Origin: Setophaga petechia
Lineage: Eukaryota > Chordata > Aves > Passeriformes > Parulidae
NCBI GenBank assembly: GCA_024362935.1
Contig: JANCRA010000001.1
Span: 58,556,930 to 58,620,929 of the forward strand
Reading direction: 5' to 3'
DNA length: 64,000 nucleotides
The position numbers were made by a program, and so were the translations under genes. Below, piece by piece: positions 47,701 to 59,600 of this stretch (positions are counted from its first letter, which is position 1; each line of letters opens with the position of its first letter). Under the pieces are notes generated by a model. That model saw only the letters and a program-made list of their open reading frames with translations. It had not been told where the DNA came from and did not search any database.

Positions 47701-50007
47701 CTAAGCACCATTCTGAAATGGTAGGTGCTTCAAAATAGTATGACTATTAAAAAGGTTCATTGTTTGTGTTTGAGAATATTGAGAAGTAACTGTCATATGA
47801 CATCTTAATTAAATTTGTTGAATTTTACATCTGAAGAAGAACCACATTGTAGCCTGATTTCCTTTCCATATATTTTAAGAGTATATCTCATGGTGCCTGT
47901 CAGCCGGGTAATTAAAACCCTCCTGGTTGTATTTACCAGCTCTCCTCAATAATGAGGGTTGATCTTCTGTTCTTTAGTTCAGTGAGATATTTGCTGTTAA
48001 CTTCACAAATGCTCTCATGAGTTCCCTGCCATGGGGGAGGTTCAGACAGCATTTTATTAATTTCATTTATGTCTGGCTCCTCAAATCTAGTGAATATCAT
48101 TTCCTAAAACCCCCAGTGTCCAGTTTTTCAAATTCTTTTGTAATATTTTTCTTGAGACCTTATTCCTGACAGTTCAGCACCACGTAGATTCCAGAGATTC
48201 AAGATAAATACACTAAAAGAAGTAGCAAGTGATCTTGTTTATTCCAAAGCCAGGTGCCTAGTTTTCAGTCTCTTAATCTCTTCTGATAGGCAGACAGAGT
48301 CTGCTCTGTAGGGACTTCAGTGAAATTGAATGTGTTTCTGTCAGTTATGCTTGCTTAGGTGTCTCCTGTGTGTGAGTCTTTGAAAAAGCAAAGCTTCTGT
48401 AACTGGGAAATGATTTACCGAGAACTTAGTACTAAGCAAGCCAAAAAAAGCCCCAAACTAACAAACGAAAAAACCTCTCATGGTGGTGCCCTAAAAAAAC
48501 CCCTGACTCTTAGTATTAACAAGGTGAGTTCCTGCAAAGATGAGCAGAATTCCTTTACCAACAGCCTGTAATTCTGATCAATGGCATTTTGCACAGTAGA
48601 TAAGAAGATCAAGCCAGGATTTATTGCTGTGTTATATGAATTCCTCATACAAACAAGTTAAATGCACTCGAAGTGTACACTGAATTTGAATAGTCTAACA
48701 TGGCTAATGGTTGGAGCTACTTCAGTAAGATTTTTCTTTGTGATAATTTGCAAAGAACCTGCCCCTTTGCAGCCTGGTTTAACCTAGGCACCCTAGTAAA
48801 ACTGATCTTAAAAAAATAAGTCTTTGCTGGAGGAACTGAGTGTTTATGGCTGAAATTGCAGTGGGAATTCTGCCACTAGAATTTTTTTTCTTGAAGAAAA
48901 CTCTTGTCCTTGTCTATAGTGTGAATCAGAAAAACAAATCAAACAGAAAATTGTACTCTCTCCCTCTCCAGTTTTAAGTTTCTTTCTATGATCTCAGGGT
49001 GTCTTTATAGCTTGTGGTGTAGGAGAACAGATTATGGGACAGAGGGAGTGGGGCTGTGGCTGAGCTTCATCCTTAATGGTGTGCAGCTGTGTAAAACAGG
49101 TGACCATTGTTAAAGGAAAATGAGTAGAGAATGCTGAGGTGCATTGACCAATCACAACGGAGCAAAAGGCCACACAGGTGTTGTGTGTGTGAGAAGCAGG
49201 GTAGAAAAGGTTGTGCTGGGGAGTTTAGAAATGCTGATGCTTGAAACCATTCGTCGTGTTGGTTGTGTGTCTTCTGTCACGTGGGGGACAGAGGCTGACT
49301 AGGTGACTTGGCTGCTGCTGGTGCTCTGCTGTGGATGGCAGTAGTTCCAGCAACCTCCTGCTGGAACAGAGAGTTGGGGGGATCACCTCCTTACCTACAG
49401 AATGGCATCCCCGGCTTCCATAGCTCTAGATATTGGAGGTGCAGTGTCCCAGCTGGCAGATGGGGGTGATGCACATCCACATCCATGCTGCTCTCCTGGG
49501 CTCATCCTGACCTCCTGTCACACAAATGTTCCTGGGACAGCTGGTCAGCTGTGTCACGGGGGCAGAAATTGCCCCTTACCAAAAGAATTCCTTGGGATTA
49601 ACGTTCCATCTGTCTGAGCACAGGCTGTGTGAGTGCCTGTGCTGCCATGGGGAGAGGGCAAGGTGCTGCAGGTAGATCAGCTGGAACAGGTTGTGCAGCC
49701 CTGGCCCAGAACTAGCCCTGGGTGATACATTCACATTAGGAGAAGAACCTTGCAGCCCCGGTGCTGGCCACGTTCCATCCCTGCCTTGGCTGGTCCCTTC
49801 CCTGCAGTACCTGCCAGTCACAGCCCTTCCTGCATATGTGGAAAAAAAGGTTTGGAAATGTTCTTAGTCAACGCCTTTTTTTCTTTTCTCTTAGAAGTGA
49901 AGAAGAAGGCTGCCTTTATCACTCCGGTGCCAGGAGGGGTAGGACCTATGACTGTTGCAATGCTTCTGAAGAACACACTCCTGGTCGCTAAAAAGCTCAT
50001 TTACTAG
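26394..50007 (+). CDS. MTHFD2L: MTHFD2L, mitochondrial methylenetetrahydrofolate dehydrogenase/cyclohydrolase
   Basis: Eight coding exons: 26394-26530, 28845-29029, 29329-29451, 33808-33960, 34677-34784, 38409-38501, 42443-42568 and 49895-50007 (1038 nt, 345 aa; the human protein is about 347). All junctions are GT/AG; the first intron is phase 2 and the others phase 1. Residues 1-45 are Arg/Ser/Ala-rich without acids, a mitochondrial leader. Then come Y96-x3-K100 (active-site Tyr and Lys, in SHIYVRNK), VQLPLP (Q144), KDVDG (164-168), the dinucleotide-binding GRSKNVGMP (212-220) and the signature PVPGGVGP (319-326). The enzyme oxidises 5,10-methylene-THF to methenyl-THF with NAD(P)+ and hydrolyses it to 10-formyl-THF in the mitochondrial matrix. 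[19 protein letters not shown] resembles MTHFD2L rather than MTHFD2, and the EPGN neighbour agrees. No break is seen. Confidence 0.95.
28295..28649 (+). repeat. Promoter-like dispersed repeat, copy 1 (possible old LTR)
   Basis: Similar in order and wording to 49030-49260: shared blocks are GGGAGTGGGGCTG, CTGAGC-TCATCC--AATG, CAGCTGTG, CAGGTGA, GTTRAAGG, the CCAAT-containing TGACCAATCAC, GCCACACAGGTG-like and GGTATAAAAGG. A CCAAT box about 70 bases ahead of a TATA box is the layout of an LTR U3 promoter, so an ancient LTR is my best guess. No terminal repeats or target duplication were identified; limits are approximate. Confidence 0.55.
28509..28649 (+). repeat. Three imperfect 47-bp tandem units
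   Basis: Units start at 28509 (CCTTCTGGAGTTGTGTG), 28556 (TCGTCTGAAGAGGTGTG) and 28603 (CCTTCTGAAATTGTATG), each followed by a GTTACTCT-like block. The spacing is exactly 47 each time. The array lies just downstream of the TATA-like box at about 28471-28477. Confidence 0.75.
29452..33807 (+). other. MTHFD2L intron 3
   Basis: 4.4 kb without an exon I can support. The notable item is a CTCF-like core at 30213-30226. The flanking 30330-30560 stretch looks repeat-like, but I could not name a family. Confidence 0.6.
30213..30226 (+). promoter_or_regulatory. Candidate CTCF site
   Basis: CCACAAGGTGGCAG matches the vertebrate CTCF core (CCASYAGRKGGCRS) at all but one position. Found by eye; occupancy is unknown. 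Confidence 0.45.
34785..38408 (+). other. MTHFD2L intron 5
   Basis: 3.6 kb. Contains an alternating ACACATGTA/TACACACA tract near 35146-35185, poly-T runs near 37196-37220, and the core of a minus-strand CTCF-like motif (AGAGGGCGC) near 38060-38070. No exon was recognised. Confidence 0.6.
38502..42442 (+). other. MTHFD2L intron 6
   Basis: 3.9 kb with no exon I can support. The 129-codon minus-strand frame at 41535-41924 has no recognisable family and no splice or promoter context. Confidence 0.6.
42569..49894 (+). other. MTHFD2L intron 7
   Basis: 7.3 kb, the longest intron. It contains the second copy of the promoter-like repeat (49030-49260). A 142-codon minus-strand open frame (43789-44217) shows no known domain. 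No conserved exon was recognised. Confidence 0.6.
49030..49260 (+). repeat. Promoter-like dispersed repeat, copy 2 (possible old LTR)
   Basis: Partner of 28295-28649 in the same orientation. It keeps the order GAGTGGGGCTG, CTGAGCTTCATCC, CAGCTGTG, CAGGTGACCATTGTT, TTGACCAATCAC and CCACACAGGTG. The TATA position reads GGTAGAAAAGG, so that box is lost, and no clear 47-bp array follows. Confidence 0.55.
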
Positions 50008-53000
50008 AGCAAATGGGTTACTTTGGAAGAAGAATCTGGGCTGTTCTATTTATTGATACACAAAACACTTATTTTTTACTATAAATATATTTATTTCTAC
50101 CTTGTATTTATTTTTTCATGTCAGGTATGTTGAATCTGATGGTTTATAAAATGTTCAGATACTTTGTCTTTCCTTCTACTGACTTATTGTGAGCAAAATC
50201 GACTTGGAGAATGCAGCCTACACAGGTATGGTGGTGGTGGTGGCCAATTATGTGTTTGAGAATGAAGAATGAATCATAAATTACAACTTCAGCTATGTAT
50301 TGGGGCAGTTATCAAGGTCTTGTAAACACTTGGGACCTGTTCAAACAATATAAAAACTAAGACATGCTAAATATCTTTCAAGAACATGGTTTGGATTCTG
50401 AGGTCACTAAGCACTCTGGATGTAGTTCAGGGTCTTTAAATACTTTTTTTGAACAAATAGAGCCAGCAGTGGCCAGGCAGTAATGTTGACATGCAAATGT
50501 TCAGTTAAATGTTTTAAAAGAGTCAAATAAGCTTGAATGCTGGTGAAATTCTGACTTGAAACATCTGCAAGAGGTAAGCTTGAATAAGTAGCTAGAATTG
50601 AGACTGGAGTTATTTTTTTTCCATGTCTGGGCAAATTGCTTTGGTGGTTAATACTGCCATCTCATAAAAACCCTTCAAACCTGACCAGCTGATTGGGCTG
50701 AATTTGATTGAAATGGAATGGAATGGAATGAAATTGATTGGAATTGAATGGAACGTAGTTAAAACTACTCTACACGTGCAACATATATAGTGTGGCAGAA
50801 GATCAAGAGGAAGAGAAAACCAAAGGTGTATCCCTCATGAAATGTTTGTGTTAGAACTTTAAGCAATTTAATTATTCTCTTATTTTCAAAACTGCGTAAA
50901 GAGGGCTTTTTTTAATCCATGTTGTAAGCCTTGCCTTCAATGGCCACAGTATTTTACTGGTTTGAGAAGAGCACATGGGATGAGATCAGTGTGCCTCTCT
51001 TCCTAAAGCTGTTTCTTGGATGGGTCTAGAACAGTTACTGCTGAGATGGCAGTTCAGCTGAGTGTGTGCACAGTGACATTCCCACTGAAGGCACTGGTAG
51101 ACAGTTAGGATGTCTACATGTTTTTGTCTGCACCAGGATTACTGATTTATTTTCATCAGGAGCCATAGGTGTTTGCTATTTGGGCTGTAGTTAACTTGGA
51201 AGGGGAAGGAAAAAGACTGTGGTTAAGTTCCCTTGCTGTTAAAGGGGGAAATGCCTTTACTGTGATAAGTCAAGGTGGAGCATCCTTTCCATGCTGACTG
51301 TTCTTGTGATGGATTTTGAGTTTGCTCTAGCATGGTGTTTGCAGAAGTTTGACAGGATTATTGCTAAATATACAGTGCCAATGGTGCAGATGCTTGTCTT
51401 TTTAAATGTAGGTGGTAATATAAATTTATGTGGTAATCTAAGTGGTAGGAGGATGAAGGCACCTATGGAGACTGTACTTGGACTCATCAACCCATGACTG
51501 AAAGATGGAATAAAACTTGTTTGCTGTTACCTTGGTCTTGCTGGAGGGCGTTGATGTGGTTTGGGGCATGGTTGTGTTCTTCCTTTGTTTATTGTGTGTT
51601 CAGTCATTGCTGTGTCCATCTGTTTGCACTGCTGTTTGTTTTCTTTGGTTTAACTGTGATCATCTCTGTGATTTTTGGCAGAGTAGCCATTTAAGACACT
51701 GTGCTTGTGTTCCTTGAGTGAGCCTGCCCGTCATGCCCTCCAAGCAGGTCACTGTGCATGACAAACCTCTCCCTTGATCCTGTGGGAGCTGGGTTAGCAT
51801 TACAGCACAGCCTCTGGGGCCTGGGCTTGGCTCCACTATATGCTGTCTGCAGAGCTGCTGTAGGCTTCCATGAGAGTGCTCTCTGCTGGGAGAATATCCA
51901 GAAGGAACATCCAGAGGGAAGGGCCCATTAGGCAACCCAGAAAGCAGGCTGGTGTGCCTGACCTGGTCAAGGTTTGTCCAAGGACAAATGCCCTGTGGCA
52001 GACAGAGCACAGCCTTGCCCACTGCAGCCTTGTCCCAGGCCTACCGCACCCGCTGTGCTGCCTGCCTCATGACGAAGCCTGCCCTCGGATTCAGGCCAGA
52101 TTAAACTGCCATTGTGCAGCTGAGTGTTGAAAGCAAGGCTCACCAACCTCATCCCTGCTTGGGACTGATAGCAGAGGTTATCTGGGTAGGCATAAACACT
52201 CCTGTCCGTCCAGGGAGTGTGCAAGTCACAATCAGTGTACAGGCATGCAGTAATTCAGGATAGCAAAGGAAGGGAAAAGCCTCCTGGAATGCAGTCCATG
52301 AGCAGGAAAAGGCAATAATTAAAATATGCATAACTAGCCTGTGTTTTTCCCTGAACATGTGAAGTGGTTGGATGTAGTCCTGCAGATCACTGAGGAGAAT
52401 GCCATGGAGAGGGAGGATGTGAGCTGATTTGAGTTACCAAGACACTTATTAAAAGGCTTTGGGTTTTAAAATCTAAAAATTGTGAAATGTTTTTGTTGCT
52501 TTGAGCTCACAGTTGAGGAAGTGAGAGTTGTTGCTGAGGTGAGCTATGTACCTCTCCTTTGGTCAGTCAGGTTGTTGATGTCTTGTTGTGTTACTGAACT
52601 GGGATTTTCCAATTAACTGCTCTAGTCTGGGCACATCAGTACCCTTCAGAGAGACCAGTGCAACTTGTTCCAAGTTGCCTGTGACCAAGGAAGCTGGACA
52701 GTGTTTGGAGTTGTGGAGAGTGGTTTAGTACGAGAAGCATGTTTGACAGGTCTGTTCTAGAGACCCTGCAAACACTGTGTGACAAGTACGAGTGTTTGCA
52801 TTAAGCATAGTCACTTCTTGGAGAGGCAGAGATGAGCTTTTCTGGCAGAAATGAAGGAATCTGCTGCTATAGGAGGCAGCAGTTTACCTGGTCTTTCAGC
52901 CTGTGTTTTGTCACTGCTTGTGCCTGGCCAGGTCTGGACTTGTGCCCCACAGCTGTAGCCAGCAATCTCAGGCCTGCCACTGGCCAGTGGACTGCCTGGC

Positions 53001-53560
53001 TTCCCGGACTGTGCACAGCCAGGCTGAGTGGAAAGTGATTAGCACAGCCCTCAGGCTTGCAGGGCCTGGGATCAAAGGCCTCCCACTGGCAGCCACTGAT
53101 GAACACTATCCATTATCTTTGTGCCTGATCGCTTCCTAATCTCAGCACTAGCTGTTCCCGCAGTTCCTCTTCTGGATGGCAGGGACTGAGAGATGGGGAG
53201 GACCAGGGGAGGAACATTAGTAGAGGGACTGATGTCTGCACTTGAACTCCAGTGTAGCATCCAGTAGGTGAATATCCTTCTGGAAGTAATATAAGACCTA
53301 CATTGTGAGAAGAAAAAACACCACACTTTCAGTCGTGTTTTGTTTGGCTCACCTTTGTTTGGCTGGGTTTTTTTTGTTCTTCTGCACTGTCAGATTCTGG
53401 GTCTCACTCTAAAACTGCACCTTTATGCCCACAGGTAATAGGAAACCAGGGTTTCAAAAGAAAACCTGATGCCATTGCTAGATAATAGCAGTTTCCTAAA
53501 TAAATGTGTGGTTGCCCCGGGGGTTAGGTTGTTACCAGATGCACCTTTTCTTGATTGGTG
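50008..53560. other. MTHFD2L 3' UTR and intergenic region before EPGN
   Basis: The MTHFD2L 3' UTR begins AT-rich. A clear AATAAA is at 51509-51514, but I cannot tell whether it ends this transcript. A GGAATG-type pentamer run lies at about 50709-50752. No other coding exon is supported; short open frames at 51494-51717 and 52832-53139 show no domain. Confidence 0.55.
50709..50752. repeat. GGAAT-like pentamer repeat
   Basis: Imperfect repeats of TGGAA/TGAAA/TTGGAAT units, a short degenerate satellite-like tract. Confidence 0.7.
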
Positions 53561-53574
53561 AGAACAGGAGATGA

Positions 53575-53677
53575 CGCTTCCTGGAGTATAAGTGCAAGAG
53601 AAAACACAGGAGCACAGATAAGCACAGCAAGCAAGCCGCCTGGAAAGAAGACCTGAGAAGGTGTTAAAGCAGCTGCC
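53575..53677 (+). promoter_or_regulatory. EPGN core promoter and 5' UTR
   Basis: A TATA-like TATAAG is at 53587-53592, 86 bases before the start codon, so transcription probably starts near 53617. TGACGCTTCC lies just upstream (about 53573-53582), a CRE/AP-1-like half site. No CpG island is present. Confidence 0.5.
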
Positions 53678-56600
53678 ATGGCGTTTGGAATGCTAATCTA
53701 TATTTTGCTGAAAGGTAGGTTTGGAAGAGGCTTTTCTTTGTTGTGAGGTGTCAGGGTTTGTAAAACAGAAACAAAGCCTTTCTCCTTCTGAGACAGGCGG
53801 TGGGGTGAGAGGTGTGCAGAGATGTAGGAAGTAGAGCTACTTCAGCCATTTGAAACTTGGATGAAATTTTAACTGATGGGGTGTAATTTAGACTCTGAAA
53901 ATAAGCTACTTAAACTGGTAAATAGGTGTAAGGTTGTACTATGCTTCATGTGTCTATGCTGTAAATTATGCAGGATAATAAAATGGAAAACAGGATGGAT
54001 TTGTATTTTGGGACATTTGCAAGCCATCATTTGTTGTCCCACAATCATAATTACGCTGTGTTAAAAGGAAGTTTGAGGCAAGAGTGTTTTAAGTGAATTG
54101 TTACTGTATTGCTGCCTTCTCTGGGGTTTGTTTGAAGTGCATCTTGTATGAAGTGCTTTCTGAGTGAAATGAACCTTGAATAGATACACTGAGTTTTCTG
54201 TTCCAGTAAGCATCTATTTATATTACACAGCAATGGGGGCACTGAGTGAAGAGTCTGCTATTACCGCTTCATCCCTCAGCACGGATTTACGGATTAATTG
54301 GACAAAAAACAACGCTGAAGGTATTGGGTTTTTGTTCTGTTTGTCTCTGTTAATCTGTCTGCTGGGGGAAAAACCCAACCAACAAAATAAAACTTCCATC
54401 AAAATCTGTGATGCTCCATCCCTTGGACACTGTGGGATTTGTGAGACAAGCTGATTTCTTCGTGGAGCCTTTGAAGCCTCTCTGGAGTAAGGGCTCCCAC
54501 CCAGCTGGGATAGGCTCAGCAATGAGCAGCTGAAGGATTATTGAACTTAAGTTTAGTCATGATTCGAAGGATACATTTTAAGGCTGATGTTTAAATTCTG
54601 TTACTTTCACCTGGTGCTTGGTTTCTGTCTGTGCTCAGCACGCACCTCAATGTGCAGAAGTGAGAAGGAACAGGCACAACGTCAAGCAATGCCTGTCATG
54701 AGTTGTTACTCAGTAGTTTCTGTCTTTGTTGCAGTTTTGCTTTTGGCTGTCTGGGCTTTCACAGCTCTCATCTGAGTGCTGGCTCTCTTTCTTCTTCCTT
54801 TCTCTTTCCTGACTGAAATGTGAATTCAGGCTCTTTTACCTGCCAACCTCTGAGAGCAGAGCTGTGTTTATCCTGCCAGCTGCGTTGATGTTACCTGAGA
54901 TGCTGGTGATGTCATTGCTTTCAGAGAACTGTGTCATTGGGAATGAGGTTTTGGCAGGTCAGTAAAGGAGAGGAATCTAACTGCAATACTGTTTAGTGTC
55001 TCTGTACTTTGAAAGGCATATAAATCTGCATACAAATAATCTTCTGTCAATTCTAAGTCATCACAGGACGTCTTCCAAGCCTTTTTTAGTAGATCCATAA
55101 GCTTTTTATTATTTTCTCATAAGAAGTCCAGCTGTTTCGTTTTGATTTCTGATCTCTTGTAGTGGCAGAGTGTTACATATACATTCATCCACACACATAG
55201 TGTATGTGTGGGTTCCCTATATATATATACACATAAAATATGCATACACACACTTGTATGCATGTGAAATCGGTAAGGTGTTGGGTTTTGACCGCAGTAC
55301 TTTGGTTTATCAGTGCAACACTGTGCTCTGGTTTAGTCTGTGATGTGATTCTTGCTGAGCTGCATACAGCGAACAGGAGGATAATGAAGTGGAAATACCC
55401 TGTGGCTGGTTTGGTGCCCTGTTAATGTTGTTTCTAGAAAGCAGGAGCAATGGGTCATGTTTCAACAAAGAGGAGGCTTGTTTGCAGGGTCACAGCTATG
55501 TCTGCAGTAGTCTGTGAACCTTTGTGGCAGTTCGAGCTGTGGAAGTCAACTGGGCACCAGCATTTTCCTTTAAGAGAATTCCACTCAAAGGTAGTAAAGG
55601 AGGCCCTGGAGCTGGGACTGAACCCTTCCCTGCCTCTTCCTTCTCCCTGCCTTTCCTCCCTGATGCACCATACTTGTGGACTGAGCTGTCATGGTCTTAC
55701 TGGCTGACTCCTTTTGTTGCCAGTCTGTTAGTTTTGGCAAGCCCAAGCTTCCAAGTACCTGTAACCTTGATTTCATGTCAGATCTTGCCAGGTGTATCTA
55801 TTTGAATGACTCAGTTGCAGGCAGTTGTCAAGTGCTTACACGGCATGTTTCTCTCTCCTCATGTGACATGAAAGGGCACATGGACCTGTTTATTCAACAT
55901 CTTGTTTAGTATCTAGGCGGGCAGTATGATAGGAATTAACATAATGCTCTGGGGCAGGCTAGGAAATCATCCTTTTTGTTTTTGAGACTCATTCTTTCAG
56001 AGGTAATTTGTACTTTGGCAATGTCAAAATAATTAGCTCACGGAATTTTTGTGTGTAGACTTAATAGCTGATGTTACCCACAATGGACCAAGCTGTTCCT
56101 CCTGACAGCGAAAGAAGGAATGTGCTGGTCTGTCTCAAGTGCTTTCTAGGCAGGCTGCTGCTCCGGGCTGACCTGGGTTTCTAATGACACTGGCACTCAG
56201 GGAAAGGGGTTCTTGTGCCTGCGCAAAGCCAGGTTTCCTGCAGGTGTGGGTAGGTGCAAGTCTGCCACCTCTCGGCAGAGCTGGCATGTGCAAGGAGAGA
56301 TTTTGGGATGTGGCAATCCATCTGGTCAAGGTTGGGGTAGCGGTGGCTGGGGATTTTGTGCCTCTGGGGTGTGAATTTGTACCTTCCTCATGTTTATTTT
56401 CTTTCTTCCCCTCGTAGAAGAGATGGAAATTAAAAGCTAAACGTGTGAAATAGACACCTTCTCAGGGCCTAGCAGGAGAGCAGTACTTTGGGCAGTGGGA
56501 AATGCTGGCTGAAGTCTCCCATTGAAGGATATTTTTAGTGATTTTCCAGTGCACTTTGTGCTGAAATGGTGATCCAAAACAGTTGGTGACTGAGTATTTG

Positions 56601-59600
56601 AGGAGGCTCCTGGGAAAAGTGTGCATGTGCCATTGTCTGTTTTCTGAAACTCTTCCCTGTGGAGCTTAGGTAGCTGTTCTGGAGCTACTTTAGACCTAAC
56701 CAGAGTGGGCTTTTGAGAGTCTCTGGCACCCTGTATCTCCTTGGCATGCTGAGCCCTGCAGCTCTGCTGCCCACGTGCTTTCCTTTGTGCTTTCCTCATC
56801 AGAGAGCAGTGTACAGTTCTCCTGTGCAGCCAGTAGGTTCATCCATCTCTTGTCCCAAAATCTGTCTTTTCATCCTGAAAACTACCCTTTCTTAACTCCT
56901 TCCTGAAGTCTGTCCCACTAAGGCCTGGTCCTTGGCTGACTGTGCTCTTAGCCAACAAGCCTGTCTCCAGAGATTGTCAGCAACCTTCCCAGAGGCAGCC
57001 CAAGAAGAGCCAGAGCTGGATACTTGGCTCCTGTTTAGCCAGCACCAGCTTCTTCCCTTGCATTTTTTTAGGCCCCATAGTGTGAAGAGAAACTTGGGGG
57101 TAACTTTTTCTCTGTGGAAGGATGGCTAAGACACACTTTTCTCAGCTATTAGAAGTTCATTCTGAAACAAGACATGCTTCTCCCACCTCTGTAGCTTTTC
57201 TGAGTAAGTGCAGTAAGCCAATGTGTCATTTTTTCAAGTAGACCTGAATTGTCACTTGTTCTCCCTAGGTCTCATGCTAAGCTGGGAGTCTGGTTACTCT
57301 GTCAGGTTTGAGAGACACTGTTCTCAAAGGAATTGTTTGATCTGAGTGTCAGTGATAGCATCATGCCTTTTGGGTGTCCAAACCACATCATTCACAGCTC
57401 AAGCTGAGAGCTGCTCTAGCAAGAACAGCTGTTTGCCATTGCTTGTCCCCTCTGATAAAGCTGCAGAGAGGAGGAAGGAAAAAAACCTCCAAAACTACTT
57501 ACAAGAGCACACAAAGGAGGTTCCTGCAGTTAGATGGTTCAGACTGGAATTTGATTGGAAATTTAGGGGGTTGGTGCTGTTAATCCTGAAAAGTGTGTGG
57601 TGGGCTCACAAGTTGCCCTCAAGGAGGCTTGAGACTTGTATGCGTGACAATGGTTCCATGATTGTACCATCTCCAGACCTTGATTCAGCACTTAGAAAGG
57701 AAGGGTTCTGCTTGCTGTACCTGAGTCACCTTTGTTGGGTAGACCTTGTCACCTTGCTGCAAGATGTTATTTTTGTTGTGGTCATAACTGAAAGCTGCTG
57801 TTGACATGCCCTCTGTGGGGAAATCACCTTCAGCTGTCACTGAGGCAGTCTGCTGAAATAGCAAGTCATTTCTTGGACACCCCACCCCACCCCACCAGTG
57901 ATTCCTGGAACTGGGTAGAGAGACCAATTGGAACAGATGCCTACAGTGATGGCAAAGCTTTGGAGCTTTCTCCTCACCTGTTGCACCCCTGTTCCTGTGA
58001 CTTCTTTATTCCCATTTGAACCATCGTGAAAAAGGGAATAAGGTAGTGTTTTCTCTGTGAGAAGTGTGCTTGCTGACCCAGTTGTGTAGAATTCGGCACA
58101 AGTTCACAACCTTGCTGGCCATGGACTGTGCTTTTGCACAGCAAAACCAACCAGGCAGTCTTGGCAGCTTAAAACTGTCCTCGTACACTCAGCTAACATT
58201 GAACCATGGAGAAGGGAGGGGAGGGAGGATTCATCCTCACCATTCATCCTCACCCAGAGCTGATAGGCAGGAGCACCAGAAATGCAATAGTTTGTCTTGG
58301 GACAAGGGAAAATTAACTATTAATTGAATCCAGACTAGGAAGGATACTAAGAGTAATGCAGTACTCTCCTTGTCCTAAACCCCTGCTATTACTGGGAAAG
58401 GTTTTCTGATTGCATTGCAGATTGGATAGTGCTTATGTTACCCTGTGTGAATCTCCCATAGTAATTTCTGTACATGTCGCTCAAGAGCAGATGATTTATT
58501 TACAGTTAGTGCTTTCTCAAAGCTGTGCTGGTCTGTCTGGGAAGCTTGCTCTGTTCAGTGCTTGACTGAACCAGCTCACGAGACACCACACAGTAAATTG
58601 ACATATGGAGTGTTTGCTGCACAGTGTCTGTTCTGCTCCAGGTGTGAAAATATGTTCAAACAATGTTCTGTACTAAAAGTAACGTGACTTTGTTCTGTTT
58701 CACAGTAGATTATTCAGAGCAGCCAAAGCTCTTGAAGCTGATGCAGACCTGCCTTGAGGAGCACCACAGCTATTGTATCAATGGGCTCTGCGCCTTCCAC
58801 AGTGAGCTGAGGAAGCCCATATGCAAGTAAGGAATGCTGCCTGTTATACTCTTCTTCAGAAATGGCACTGGCATTGATTCTTCATGTGCTGCATGTGCAC
58901 CTTCACAGTGTCAGTCAGGTATTTGCAGGATTAAACTTTGTCACAGACCTGAGTGCTGTGGTGTTTCAGGACTGCAAACAAGGCTGCAGTACTGTGCTAG
59001 TGGAAAACTGAGGAAGGGAGGGGGGAATTCACAGCTTTGTAGGTCACTACCATAGTGCCATCTCAAATCACAGCTAGTACTGTAGTTAGTAGTAGAGGAA
59101 TCAATAGATGTTCACAGTGAGTATTAAAAAGGGAACAGCGCCTTCCAGCATATCAGCTCCAACTGCCTTATTCCACAACTCCATCTGAACCAGAACCATG
59201 GTGTCCTTACAGTTCCCTGGGATGCTTAGTAGGCAGCCTTGGCCTCTGGAGACATAACAGCAGCTGAGGATCTGCAGAGCTCGGTGCTCTTGGTCCACAC
59301 CCTGCACAACCAGGGGATGTTTAGACTGTGTTGCTGCTGTGACTGTAGTACTCAAGTGAGCTTTAACCTAGATAAACTGGGGCAACTGGTAGTCTTGGTG
59401 GAGGGAAGAGGTTCTGATTGAGCACCAGGTTCGGCCCCTCCTTGTTTAGACTTCTCGTGATCTGTTCGAAATTGATGGAAACTAATGTGTGTTTGAAATA
59501 GAAAATGAAACAAACTCTGAATGATTTTTGCGTGATGTGTATTTATTTTGTAGGTGCCTTGCAGGTTATAATGGAGAGAGGTGTGAACATTTAACACTAA

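Noticed and set aside
57346..57804. 152-codon open frame on the plus strand in EPGN intron 2
   Set aside because: Mixed composition without a family resemblance; it does not fit the EPGN exon phases and is not needed for a complete EPGN.
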